Of a DNA stretch of 64,000 nucleotides, positions 42,850 through 53,908 are shown piece by piece. Every line of letters starts with the position of its first letter. Within the stretch, counting starts at the first letter, position 1. The DNA is taken from the NCBI RefSeq assembly GCF_905163445.1, contig NC_053184.1, positions 11,842,001 to 11,906,000 of the forward strand, written 5' to 3'. The translations under genes and the position numbers were made by a program. The DNA comes from Pararge aegeria. Its lineage: Eukaryota; Arthropoda; Insecta; Lepidoptera; Nymphalidae. The notes beneath the pieces were generated by a model. It saw nothing but the letters and a program-made list of their open reading frames with translations. It made no database searches and was not told the origin of the DNA.

Positions 42850-43800
42850 GTAGCAGATAAGAAATCTAGCAATTACTTTAAGATACGATTTCGTCGTTAC
42901 CAATTATTACATCAGAGTGTTAAAACGCAAAATCTCCGATTTATTGTCAATTATTATTCAACGACATGTCCAGAGTCCAGACAGCTTAAATACCTCTTGT
43001 CTCAATTTTAAGGGAAAATATTTTTACCATCCATAAATGCGGAGTTCGTTGTCTTTGAGGATAATTTCGTTTGAAAATTGTTATGCCAGGTGAGTTATTT
43101 AGTAAAGTATGTAAAATATTTTTCTATGTCAGATATTTAAAAACTTGAGTGTTTTCTTCTTTTATTTAATAACGTTGAACATTATTTTTGGTTCTAAAGC
43201 TAAAATATTTTGACTTCATTACAATAATATTTATACATAAGCAGTTTGACACGTGCCTCATCCTTCACAGGCAGAAATGATTGAGCTCTTAGAGTTACTA
43301 TTCTGCTCCAATTAATGGTACTGATTATAAAGGGACGTGCTGTCCGAAGCTCAGGGGTGAACAACGCCACTAACTAACTCTATGGTGGACTATGAATGCT
43401 TGATATATAATTAAATTGTGTAGAAATTCAAGGCTGAACGAGAATTTAGCTTCTTCAAGTACGGATCACGAGGTCCCATACTGTGATCCATACTTGTTCA
43501 AACTAAATTCTAGGTCAACAAAAAAGGCTACTATCAGCTTTTTTCTCATCTTAGTTTAATAGTATAATAAAAGAGCTTATAATAAAATACAAACAGATGA
43601 ACGGATACTATTTTATTAATAAGATAAGATTAAAGTAAAAAAAATAATAATGAAATAAATATATGAATAAAAGATATTTACATTTTAAGATTTAGGACAA
43701 CGGAACCGAATTACAAATCCTTTCTGCATATTTGATATTATGAAGTTATCAGTGGATATACGTAACATACTGCCTTTACACACATGGCAGAAACGCTACA
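42850..43800. other. AT-rich stretch with one imperfect inverted repeat
   Basis: 43442-43469 and 43483-43510 are inverted copies agreeing at 23 of 28 positions, sharing GAATTTAG and GGATCAC. The loop region GAGGTCCC resembles the middle of a SINE-B head. Nothing else was recognised. Confidence 0.6.
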
Positions 43801-43904
43801 CAAAGTTTTGGGCGGTTAACTTTTCTGGTCTCTTACCCGCACGGGGGATTAAATTTTAAACTTCCTCCGACTAGCCTCATAAAGTTGATGAGTTGGATTT
43901 ATAC
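43801..43904 (-). repeat. Dispersed repeat, copy 2 of inverted pair
   Basis: Reverse complement of 29559-29660; shared blocks include TTTTCTGGTCTCTTACCCGC and AAACTTCCTCCGACTAGCC. Confidence 0.65.
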
Positions 43905-44422
43905 TTGAACAGGGCTTACGGGCATGATTTTATATTATTCGGTAAGTCATAATGAATAAATGTTTTTTATTTAGAAAGTAATTTTGGTTAAGTTTTTCTA
44001 TTTTCTGGTAAATCAAACAACTCAGAATTATCTGACATTCACTTTACACGATCTATTATAAGTACTGTTACATTTTAGCTCGCACTTTTTGCGATAACAA
44101 CTAACGCTGCATACAGAAGATGATGCGTATAGAATGAAAATTGAGACCAGAGAGTTATTTTTAGTCAGAAAAAAAATTAGGAGAATAACAAACTGTAACA
44201 TTCACTCTAAAAGTAAAACTTTTTGGAGAACATTTTTGTAGTGAAACATATTTAAAATTGTTCTCGAGTTTTGTCTCTCTTTAGGATAATTAAACTTAAG
44301 TCAATACCTCTCAAATTGTAAATACTTTCCAATAAGCCTATATTTCCAATGAGAGAAAAAATTGTTCGGAAGCAGCTTCTATGGCAACTGGTTAAGGCTT
44401 GGATTATTTTTTTTAGAACTTT

Positions 44423-44555
44423 GAATGAATGAATGAATGAATACACTTTTATTGTACACCACATAAACATAACAAATTAACAGTAAAAATTTAACAAAAG
44501 GTATACAATTTGGCGGCCTTATCGCTACATAGCGATCTCTTCCAGGCAACCAAAG
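44423..44555 (-). repeat. Repeat-E copy with (ATTC)5 end
   Basis: Minus strand: TTGGTTGCCTGGAAGAGATC, GCTATGTAGCGATAAGGCCG, CCAAATTGTATACC, then GTGGTGTACAATAAAAGTG and a tetranucleotide run at 44423-44442. The head-to-tail order matches 32163-32310. Confidence 0.7.
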
Positions 44556-44869
44556 GCGCCAAAAACAGCTCAAGAAGAGAGGTAGGTGGTGCATTTAACT
44601 GTACTGTGTTGCAAATAAACATGCATAAACCTATATATACAAATATAATATGTACATATAACAAACTTTATAATATTTTGCAATAATATTCAATGGTAAA
44701 TACCTCAAAGAACATCGCGTTGAGGTATTTACACTAATTGAAGAATTCAAAATCTGAATAATAAGTTAAATCAATCTATATAGTAACTACAAATAAATAT
44801 GTCATCTTGAGAATAATATTGAAGTAGGCAATGCAAACGTGATGAGCATTTGAAGCGTAAGTTGCTTTT

Positions 44870-45515
44870 GAAATGAAACGCTTTTTGGATCGAAGGCGTG
44901 AAATCATAGCCGCCTTTAATCGACTCGAAAGAAAATAGCTTCGGTGCATTTCATCGGTCGCTAAAGAATTCTCTCTTTTTAATATGAGCATCGATTCCAA
45001 TTACAAAAGATCAAAGAATCGCCGCGCGGCCCACTTCGTCTTTGTTCAAACGAAAGATGAATTATTCAGAGAGCTGGAAACGTTTCAATTGGCTAGCTAT
45101 AAAAAAAGAAATGGTTCGTTGATTTTACCAATAAATTAAAATTTTCTTTATTTTCGATCACGAAATATATTTGACGAAATCTAATTGTCTGCGAAAGAAT
45201 GGAGCATACCATGAAATTATTTTTTTAGTTTACGATTGGAACGCTCAATTATATTTACATTTCGGTATTTGTATCTACTTTGACTTACAGTGTCTACCCA
45301 TCTTCCTTTATTTGATTTGTTGCTATGAGTTTTCATTGCAAAGTGACGTTAATAAATTTGGTCCTAAAACGTCGACAGGGTTTTGTAATTTTTAACAAGA
45401 CTGGATTTATGGCGGCGACACCTGGCCTCCATACTTCGCTGATCGAGAGAGCAGGCCGTACACGAAATTATTAAAGCATAATTTATGCTCGCAATTTGTA
45501 CGCTACTTGGATTCG
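44870..45515 (-). repeat. Large unclassified dispersed repeat, copy 2
   Basis: Reverse complement of the ends of 25048-26350. GTCTTTGTTCAAACGAAAGA, TGAATTATTCAGAGAGCTGG and GGTGCATTTCATCGGTCG match one end; TGGCGGCGACACCTGG and GATCGAGAGAGCAGGCCG match the other. Plus-strand frames here (for example 45171-45395) have no recognised domain. Confidence 0.6.
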
Positions 45516-45610
45516 TTCCTTGCGTCATTCATCATGGCTGCCAGCAGAACAATTAATTTCGACAATCATCAGTAAAAACCGTTGAGTTACCGAATGGTTG
45601 CACGCGGATA

Positions 45611-45823
45611 TTGTTTTCAAACGCTATGAGTTTTCGCTTTCAAGCCATACGCATCATTGCTTATGGTTACAAAACCAAGGCTCATTTTTCTCGTCCAATA
45701 CAAGTAGCAAATGTGTTTATTGAAATACAAAACAAACGTTGCACCTACGGGTTCTTCGATTCAAAACATGGTAAAAATTCAAACCAGAAGACATTCCTTA
45801 AAAAGAAGGACTTGTACGACTAG
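45611..45823 (+). other. 70-codon open frame, not identified
   Basis: It is rich in Lys, Phe and Asn and has no domain, signal or context supporting expression. Most likely chance. The flanking 45516-46398 holds only a small hairpin (ATTCTATAAGC and inverse near 45943-45973). Confidence 0.15.
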
Positions 45824-46398
45824 CGGCGAAAGGTGTCGTTTTAGTTTTTATTATAGTTTTTATCGTAGCATAGTTACCAAATGAATTAGAACCCATGAAG
45901 TTTCTCGTAGTTCATAAAACCAATTATACAAATTCTACTCTGATTCTATAAGCCTCAAAACGCTTATAGAATTAGAATCTATAAGCCTTTTAAGGCTCGT
46001 ACAAATTTATCTTATGCTTGCACGTCGTACCTCAAACATAATCCTAGTTGAGGCTCGAGGCAGAGAATACAAAATAATCAGTACACTTTATGATAAGTTA
46101 AATATTTCCGCTCAACAAATTTAGAAGTAAAACTTAATTTAAAAAATCTTATAAGCAAATACTAACTAATATTACTATAACTAATGTATAAATACTTAAT
46201 TTGGAAATTGTGACCAGCAAAGTTTTGATGATAAATAATGAGGAAAGCGCGTACAATATAAGCTCTTTAAGATTTGATATCATGGATATTTTCATTTAGA
46301 AAGGGTTTAAATATCTTAAACTGTTAAAAGTATAGTAAGTCCTAGGTTTGTAGAATTTAATTATGATTTCAAGAAACGGATATATTATAATTTATGAA

Positions 46399-46652
46399 TT
46401 GACGATAATTTTTAATTTCTAAATTTTCTGTGGTCTGCTCTGGTGGGAGGTTTCGGCCCTGGCTAGTTACCACCCTGTGGAAAATACGTGCCGCTAAGTG
46501 TTTTAGCTTCCGGTACGATATCGCGTAAAATCCGATTAGGGGTGTGGGTTTATTATTATACCGCCTAAAAAGTTAGCCCGCTACCATCTTAGACTGCATC
46601 ATCACTTACCACCAGGTGAGATTGAAGTCAAAGGCTAACTTGTAGAAGAAAA
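46399..46652 (+). repeat. SINE-A with poly-A tail, head truncated
   Basis: The body starts with TAATTTCTAAATTTTCTGTG, then GGTGGGAGGTTTCGGCCC, TGGCTAGTTACCACCCTGTG, GATTAGGGGTGTGGG, AGTTAGCCCGCTACCATC, CTGCATCATCACTTACCACC, AGGTGAGATTG and GGCTAACTTGTAG, ending in an A-rich tract to 46659. Cleanest SINE-A 3' end in the window. Confidence 0.8.
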
Positions 46653-46965
46653 AAAAAGAATGTGACATTGCGTATCTGCATCATTGCTTTAATATTATCT
46701 GAAAATTTAAGCATTTTCCTAAGCCCTAGTTATCCGTGACCTCATTTGACCTTCAATGTTTCATTTATACACATTCTGCACACTGTAACACCTATTCAGG
46801 AAAAAAAACTATTTATTCCTATTTCGTCGACTTCTATCAATGTTTTTACATTAATTGTTATAAGAAATATGTCAGTAATAGTTTAAAAAAACATTTCTAA
46901 TTACATGTTTAGGGGCAGTTACAAAAAGTCGAAAGACGATAAGGGATACCTGGACGTTTGAAAGC

Positions 46966-47056
46966 ATATAAAACTTTTCCAATTTACAGAGGCTGATTGG
47001 AAAATTTTCACCAGTTTGGGTGTTAATCGAACCTTGACTTTGCTTGAGTGTTTGAA
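46966..47056 (-). repeat. Dispersed repeat, copy 2 of inverted pair
   Basis: Reverse complement of 23605-23703; GAGGCTGATTGGAAAATTTT and GTGTTAATCGAACCTTGAC are shared. Confidence 0.7.
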
Positions 47057-47253
47057 TTAAGTTTTACTTTCAAACTAAATAATCCATTTCCTCATGCTTT
47101 CAGCTGATAAAAAGGTTGGAATCTTTGATATTACTTCTTAGTACCTTAATACGTTGGTTTTCTAACCTCCGAAAATTATTGAATGTTTTCAAAGCGACAC
47201 ATTTGTGTCTAGTATCATTGGAATAATATAGTAGTTAGTAGCTATACACACAT

Positions 47254-47300
47254 TAACTGCCTCGGTTCGATTCCCAGGTAGGGCAAAATTTGAGAGGTAT
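47254..47300 (+). repeat. Isolated B-box-like SINE fragment
   Basis: CGGTTCGATTCCCAGGTAGG followed by GCAAAATTTGAGAGG resembles the end of a tRNA-derived head joined to a SINE body. No upstream A box is seen. Confidence 0.4.
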
Positions 47301-47741
47301 TGTGATGATAGCTTGATAGCCTGATGATGATGATGGACATAATCGGTTCTCACGTATAGAGACGGAAGAGGTTTGGCGGTTTTTTATGTTAGTAAAAATA
47401 TTAATATATTTTAAGTCAAAAGTGCAGCAGATACCGTCGTCACAGGTAAAAACACAGAAAACACACGAGAGCACATTCGCGTGACTACGAGATAAACGGA
47501 ATGAAGCTTGTTGTTTCACATTTGACATTTGTCAGATGTGGATAATATGGCCGGCAATACGATTTTCGTTCCGTTTCCATCGTTATTTGCGTCATTTTGA
47601 CCTATCTCTAGACCAAAGTCGAGTCGAGTCGTATTTTTTCGTACGTACAATTTTGTAGAGTTTATTTCTATCGTAATTAATTAAAAACGGTCTCCCAGGG
47701 AATTTGTTCTCTATCTAGATGCTCAAAGAGTTCCTCCAATG

Positions 47742-47792
47742 CGGCCGTAAACAAGTTTCTACTACAAGTTAGTAGAATCTTGTTTACGGCCG
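47742..47792. repeat. 23-bp-arm hairpin with one mismatch
   Basis: Arms 47742-47764 (CGGCCGTAAACAAG then TTTCTACTA) and 47770-47792 pair at 22 of 23 positions around the loop CAAGT. The right arm begins in the CTACAAGTTAG end of the neighbouring SINE-A. Confidence 0.85.
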
Positions 47793-47995
47793 GCTAATAA
47801 GTGATGATGCAGTTTAAGATGGTAAAGGGCTCACCTGTTAGGGTTTATGGCAGTTAGGTATATAAAACTCATACCCCTAATCGGGTTCTACGCGATATCC
47901 TACCGGAACGCTAAGTGGCTTAGCACCACGTCTTTTTCGGAACGTAGGTAACTGACTAGCCACGTCTTGAGCCTCTCACCGGAAAGAAGGAGAGA
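47763..47995 (-). repeat. SINE-A, tail and body
   Basis: Minus strand: GGCTCAAGACGTGGCTAGTC, GAACGTAG-like variants, TAGCGTTCCGGTAGGATATC, CGCGTAGAACCCGATTAGGG, AGGTGAGCCCTTTACCATCT and CTGCATCATCACTTATTAGC. The end next to the hairpin has been altered. Confidence 0.65.
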
Positions 47996-48195
47996 TCACA
48001 TTTCCCTGTCGCACTTCTCGCTGACATGAATTGGGTTTATTGGATGGATTCACTTGGATGTACCGATAGTCGATTCGGCATCAGCTTTTAACCGAATCGC
48101 TTTGTAATATTCCACAAACGTGTTTTAATATCTATAACTGATTAAATGAAATCTCTGTGCGGTTTCATATGAAAGGTATATCAAAATATGAAGTT

Positions 48196-48353
48196 AATAA
48201 GCGGGCAATATAATAATGTTCTTGTTAGTAGTAAATTGGTTTTTGGCGCGATCCAATGCGCGACCGCGAGGCCGCACGCCGTTTTCGCGGTCATTAGCAA
48301 TTTTGGCAGAGCTTCATCAGCTTGCTAACTTATATGAGATTTCGCCGCTAAAT
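48196..48353 (-). repeat. GC-cored dispersed repeat, copy 2
   Basis: Inverted copy of 21851-22009. TTGGTTTTTGGCGCGATCCA and CGCACGCCGTTTTCGCGGTC are shared almost exactly. Confidence 0.75.
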
Positions 48354-48639
48354 TGCTTTTAGGCTCTCATAGTTACGTGCATCTTTTACGTAAATAGTAA
48401 CATGTTCTAGGATATCACAATTGTCATTACTAATATTTTATATTTCAACTTTATTCCGTTCCTTCCACAACTTGCAACACGCTAAATGACCTTAATTTAG
48501 TATTTATTTATAATTTACACTATTAGTAATTTAACATGCACGTGATACGATTGTATTATACAACATTGTTTTGATTAACGTATTATTTATTGAATAATAA
48601 ATATAATGATTTACATTTTAAAATAAAAAAAATATTAAT

Positions 48640-48681
48640 ATATAATCAGTCATTATATAAATATAATCAGTCATTATATAA
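48640..48681. repeat. Tandem duplication of a 21-bp unit
   Basis: ATATAATCAGTCATTATATA occurs twice in direct tandem; each unit is itself partly palindromic. Confidence 0.85.
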
Positions 48682-49055
48682 TTAACCACTTCACCTGAAG
48701 ATGGAGATAATAGGTAAACTTTTATGCTAGAAAAGAACCCGGGAGGTCCTTTGCGTGTTGAAAACAAAACTTTATTACCCATTCACAGCAAAACTGATCT
48801 TGGCAAGATTCTAAGAGTTCGCATTCTAGAGACAAACATGTCATACTTTCTAACCTGAAAATAATCGGTTCGCGAAATTCTTAATAAACCGAAACAAACA
48901 CAAACAAACGGATGATGTTGTATAAATTCCAGTAATAAATGCAGATTGTTTCTTGTATAACATAAATGGTCATTATAATGCGTTTAATATTATGTATATC
49001 ATATAATTTACCTTGCAAAACACAAAGGGAATGCATGTTCTTCTTATAGCATGCT

Positions 49056-49233
49056 AAAATGAAAGTTCAACGTTGTATGAGCGCTAAGACAGGAATGCAA
49101 TGTCATAGTTCGTGTTTTTATGGTCCCCCTTAATGCTATTTCGTCGTTTATGATACTATAAAGACGATACTGGCCACTACGCGTAATGAAATCTTCTGTT
49201 CAATACGTAGTGATAACGTTTTTGCTATTAACG
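49056..49233 (+). repeat. Dispersed repeat S, copy 2
   Basis: AATGCAATGTCATAGTTCGT, CCCCTTAATGCTATTTCGTC, ATACTATAAAGACGATACTG and GCCACTACGC parallel 41229-41395. Confidence 0.7.
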
Positions 49234-50046
49234 TGTAGCAAAATGCTCGAATGCAGCTTAAGACGTTTGTATTTTTCAACGTAAGTACCCAATAAAATGG
49301 CTTATACAGTGCTGTAATATTGTAGAGCACATATTTTTCTCGTTTCCTTTGTGAAAACAGTTCCAGAATTAACTCTAAAACAATTTCCAGTATTAAGTGT
49401 TCTCTGTCTGATATTTTCGTATCGATAGGTTGGGATTTATTTAAAAATCATCTACCTAGTACTCGTATTATTGGCCATTGCAGTTTACATGCCTATTATC
49501 TTAAGCAAAGTGGGTTTTAGAGTACTGACCCAACACACTGCTATACTTTACTTTTGCTTACTTTTTAATGTTAAATCAATCGGTAATAATTATGCATTCA
49601 TATAAATATATAATTAAGTGTCCTTGCCCTATAAATAAATACTATCTGTTCGCTTAACATAAAAATCTACGAGTAGGTCAGTTGTGGATAACACAAAGAG
49701 AGTCATCGGTAATAGATCTAACTCTGAATCGTAGAATTGCAGACGTTTTGTCACAAAGGTCAACACATGCGTGAAATCCTATTTTACGGCTCGTATCATT
49801 CCACTTGGAGTGCCTTTACGATGAACCCTGCCGGAACTCGAGCGAAAATTTTGCCCGATGCATTCTTGAAGTGATCTCTTATCTTGATATCAAAAAGTTC
49901 AAGCAAAATAAAAAAGTTAGAAACAGGTTCCTATAGTATACATACGAGTAGCTTGGAAGAGATCACTTTTATTGATAAACTCATCTTTTAGGTACTTGTA
50001 AAATACTTTCTACTACGTTTCCTTGTTCTCATATATCTTATCTTTA
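49234..50046. other. Unrecognised stretch
   Basis: GCTTGGAAGAGATCACTTTT near 49950 may be a trace of Repeat-E. No frame of interest was found. Confidence 0.35.
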
Positions 50047-50160
50047 ACTGCCTCGTTGGTCTTGTGGTTGACATATTTAACAACACGAGGTCTTGGGTTC
50101 GATTACTGGGTTTTCATGGATTCTGTTAAAAACATTTCAACACTCATTGTATCGGAGCTA
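50047..50160 (+). repeat. SINE-B, head with good B box
   Basis: ACTGCCTCGTTGGTCTTGTG (A box region), CACGAGGTCTTGGGTTCGA (B box GGGTTCGATTACT, 50095-50107), then TTCTGTTAAAAACATT. The body beyond is diverged. Confidence 0.7.
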
Positions 50161-50259
50161 TTCGGTCAGAAACTGTTAGAGAAAAGACAAAAGAGAAAAG
50201 AGGTACTATATTTCTTTCATGTATTTTGAGAAATATTAAGGAGTCTGCAAAAAACGCTA

Positions 50260-50285
50260 AGGAGTCACGCTAAGGAGTCACGCAC
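50260..50285. repeat. Short tandem repeat (CTAAGGAGTCACG)
   Basis: A 13-base unit occurs twice in tandem here, and AAGGAGTC also occurs just upstream near 50239. Confidence 0.7.
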
Positions 50286-50365
50286 GCTGTTACTAACATT
50301 ATATTTATTTATTTTAATATTTGTTTCGTGTTTCATTATTAGTATTTTATTAATTTTAATTATTT

Positions 50366-50502
50366 TTATTATTATTATTATTATTATTATTGTTAATTTA
50401 ATTTGTGCTTCATTTTATGTTATTTTTAAAAACTGTTAAGTGCACACTATATGGGCTATGCCTGAAATAAAATTTTATTATTATTATTATTATTATTATT
50501 AT
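50366..50502 (+). repeat. Retroposon-like tail with AATAAA and two (ATT)n tracts
   Basis: (TTA)n runs at about 50366-50391 and 50474-50502 flank GTTAAGTGCACACTATATGG and GCCTGAAATAAAATTT. A poly-A signal followed by a simple repeat fits a LINE or SINE 3' end whose body is unrecognised. Confidence 0.5.
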
Positions 50503-50771
50503 AACCCATATGGACTTCTATCAAGTAAACATTGAAGTAATGTTATTAGGTAGCAAGTTTCTAGTAAAGGATGCATTATTTGGCGAACATTTAATTATTT
50601 TGTAACGTGGATATGCAAATTTACGAGAAACTACCTCATTGATAACAAAAACATGCATCGGGCGTCGCCTTTCGTGTGGTTTATACGATGAGTTCACACA
50701 GTCCAGGTTAACTTAGTATAAACCGCTAGACTTACTTTGGGTACCTATCAACCTTATATTTCATTAAATTT

Positions 50772-50900
50772 GTACTAATATTATAAATGGGAAAGAGTGT
50801 CTGTTTGTTTATTTGTTTGTCTAGTTTGGCTCCACCGTTGATAAAATTTGGCAGAAATGAAGCTTGAATACTGGAGGTGCTAAAATAATATATATCCCAA
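50772..50900 (+). repeat. Interspersed repeat end (TACTAATATTATAAATG type)
   Basis: TACTAATATTATAAATGGGA, AAGAGTGTCTGTTTGTTTAT, TTGTTTGTC, TTGATAAAATTTGGCAG. Belongs with 6361 and 13650. Confidence 0.55.
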
Positions 50901-51184
50901 AAAAGTTGCTGGTAAAAGGTACCTGCTGGGCTAAAAATAATTGAATTGGTTACCTATGGATCGTGGTGGCGGTCATTTGAAACATTTTATCCCAAGAAAA
51001 TAAAGGGTTGCTGCGGAATATTAAAAAACTTGAAATAAACACGCAACAACTATAGTTGCGCGTTTATTACCTATAAATAAATATTATGGAAGTATTACTA
51101 AAAAATACTTATCATTCCTTTCGAATCTCTAGCAGATTTTAGTAACTTTATATTTTTCATTAACATAATTATATTAAAGACTTT

Positions 51185-51590
51185 GACGACCGATTGGCCC
51201 AATGGGCAGCGATCGGCTTTCTGAGTCCAAGGTCCCAACTGGAAGATGTTTGTGTGATGATCGCGAATTATTATATCATTATGATTATTATATCATTATT
51301 ATCTGTGTATTTTAAGTATTTATGTATAGATTCAAAAAAATATTCATCAGTCATCTTAGTACCGATAAAAGAAGCTACTCTTACTTTGTGTGGCGTGACA
51401 CAACTTGTATATGTTTGTGTGAGCAACATGAAGGTTTTTCAGTGTCTGTGGGTAAGTATTTATATATATTATTCATAAACATATTCATCAGTCATCTTAG
51501 TACCAATAACACAAGTGACACTAACTTTGGGGCTAGATTGCGATGTGTGTACTGTCGTAGTATATGCATTTACTAAAATTATTATTATTT
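51185..51590 (+). repeat. SINE-D with internal duplication (partial dimer)
   Basis: The head GACGACCGATTGGCCCAATG, GGGCAGCG, is followed by two body units: ATTCATCAGTCATCTTAGTA starts at 51342 and again at 51483. Between them lies a second TTGTGTGAGCAACATGAAGG plus TTTTTCAGTGTCTGTGGG, i.e. a repeated front part of the body. The tail GGGGCTAGATTGCGATGTGT occurs once, at the end. The head's B box is degenerate. Confidence 0.75.
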
Positions 51591-51887
51591 ATTTAAAGAA
51601 AATACACAAAGGTATGTGTGTGTTATTGGTCTAAATAAATAAAAAAAAAGTTCTAAACCACAGAACGCTCCCATGGGGGAAAGGTATTGTTCGTCGAATT
51701 TAAATGAAGCGTTCAAACACACGTTGAATACCGATCGCGGCCTTTTGTTTTGTAATAAACAAGCATATCTCACTAAATTAAAAACATTATCCACGCTGTA
51801 AACTATGTTACTATATTTTATTTTGAACCCTTTTCTGAACACATTTTTTTTTTATAATGCTAATTTTTGTTTCCCTTCTATATTCTA

Positions 51888-52070
51888 TACTAGCTTTCCC
51901 GGCGAACTTCGTACCGCGGATATTTTTTTCTATGAATGTTATATTTCAATACTTATTATTCTATTCAGGTCTAAGAGGAATCCAAAAAGTCAAATATCAT
52001 AAAAATTGGTACAGCCGTTCTTGAGTTATAAATGGTGTAACTAACACAACTTTGTTTTATATATATAGAT
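51888..52070 (+). repeat. Interspersed repeat (CCCGGCGAACTTCGTACCGC type)
   Basis: TACTAGCTTTCCCGGCGAAC, TTCGTACCGC, AAAAATTGGTACAGCCGTTC, TTGAGTTATAAATGGTGTAA and CTAACACAACTTTG, ending in (AT)n AGAT. I recall this as a very common insect repeat; no coding capacity and the class is uncertain. Confidence 0.6.
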
Positions 52071-52149
52071 ATGTATGAAGGAGGTTTCTAAACAAGTTTT
52101 CTGTGCAAAGTTTTTGTATGAAATAACTATGCGACAGCGTAAATACTCT

Positions 52150-52285
52150 TCATAGGTGGACTGGACTTGAAAGACCTCTATTGGGAAGATTATCCCAGGG
52201 TTGGTGATCGGAGTAGATGGTAGTAGTAGTAGTAAAAAGGATGCTATTACCCGTTCTCTGTTATATTCCCTTAGTCGCCTAGTAT
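52150..52285 (+). repeat. Dispersed repeat Q, copy 2
   Basis: GGGTTGGTGATCGGAGTAGA, TGGTAGTAGTAGTAGTAA and GTTATATTCCCTTAGTCGCC match 35540-35745. Confidence 0.6.
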
Positions 52286-53529
52286 TCTTTATTATGTATC
52301 GTATTATAAATATATTATGTATGGAATTAAGATATTCCTTTTCTTATTTTAATTCCTTGCCCAATGTATTAAAAAACATCGTTCAATCCACGTGCGGCAT
52401 TATTATCATTTTCCCTATTTTTTTCCTGTCTTCAGCAGTGTATTTTTTATTTGAGTGTTAAGTGTTATTTTTATATTTCCCATTTTAGGTTGTTATTTTA
52501 TCTTAACCAAGATGATGAAATCTTCACATGAACGTGCAATTGGCTAAATCTTGCGTGTTTCATCCATATCCAGACCAAAGCGAGCATGAAATTATGTTCC
52601 TCGTTTCACTTCCACGCAAAGACACTGCGACCTTTTGATGGTTCAAACTAAACATTTGTTTTTGAATTAGGATGATAAAAATATTTTAAAAAATCTAAGT
52701 TAAAATTACATTAGGTAGAGACTTATACGTAAGATACACAAGATACAAATTTATATGTTATTGAAGTTGACATATTTAGTAACAATAATAACGCCTCGTT
52801 AAAAAGAACCCCCCAAGGTTACTCCCGGCCCAAAAGTGCCCATCAGAATGGCAGCATTGCAGCAGTGATGGATAACCTTTGAGCAAGGTAATACCAAAAC
52901 CTAAGCTAGATATAGACGCAACATTCTTTCGGTTAAAAGCTACAGTCTTTTGAGAAAGAATTTTATTATTAACGTAGGTAAATAAAAATATTTTATATAT
53001 TGTAGTGAGGTAGATGCATCTTTGAAATGTACGTCAGTGAACGTGGAACGTCATTTTTCAACGCATTTTAATGAATACCTCTATCCCGCGATGAATACCT
53101 ATAGAAACCTTCAGTGTTATATATACTAGAGATACATATTATAAAATTCATGTTTTATCTACACTGTTGACTTTTGTAACTACTTTGGACTATGTTACCG
53201 TATACGTGAATAGATATTTCATTTTTATTTACTGTTTTATTCTGTGCAAATATTTTTAGAGGTGAAGTTTGTAAATTTATTTTAGATTTGGAATTCCAAT
53301 GCTATTTTTATAACAAAGGTACTTCTATATTGATATTTAGTATAACTGTAAGAGATGTCTCTTTGTATGTATAAAGGCCTAAAGTAACGTGACTTGCAGT
53401 ACTTCTTCCATCAATGCATTTTGGGCTTCTAAAAGGCCTCTTCAAATAGAAAAAGGTCGAAAGGTGTAGCAGCCCACTGGTATAATTATTGACGAAACGG
53501 AGATGTTTGATGTTTGGTAATAATTCATA
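52286..53529. other. Unrecognised AT-rich stretch
   Basis: GAATACCT recurs around 53073 and 53093, and TAATAACGCCTCGTTAAAAA near 52787 is unassigned. No supported gene. Confidence 0.4.
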
Positions 53530-53707
53530 ATGCCACGTTGATCTAGTGGTTAGCATGATTTACTACGAATCAAGTAATCCCGGATTCGATTATGACGTTG
53601 GAGCCTGAATTGTTGGGTTCTGCATTTTTCTGTTAAAGATTCTCAGTAGGTACCAATCTAAAATTGGTAGTGTCCACCCGCGTGCCGCGGACATCTGTCT
53701 CAGCCGT
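53530..53707 (+). repeat. SINE-B, near full length
   Basis: TGCCACGTTGATCTAGTGGT (A box), TACTACGAATCAAGTAATCC, CGGATTCGATTATGACG (B box region), TTGTTGGGTTCTGCATTTTT, CTGTTAAAGATTCTCAGTAG and GTGTCCACCCGCGTGCCGCG. Confidence 0.75.
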
Positions 53708-53908
53708 TTGGCCCTTTTATTTTTACTAATATAAAGTGATAATCGTCGTTTAACTAAACTGGAGCGCGGTGTGTGTATTCTCTAAGACCCTCTCTCCTAT
53801 GGGCCCATAATGGGTTTCCAGGAAACTAAAGCAACAAAATAAAGCGAGTCGACGTTTGTAGCTTCAGTGCGTAATATTCACGACTACAATAGCTTGACGA
53901 CCTTTGAC

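Noticed and set aside
50366..50502. CRISPR-like regular repeats
   Set aside because: These are (ATT)n microsatellites. No regularly spaced repeats with unique spacers exist in the window.
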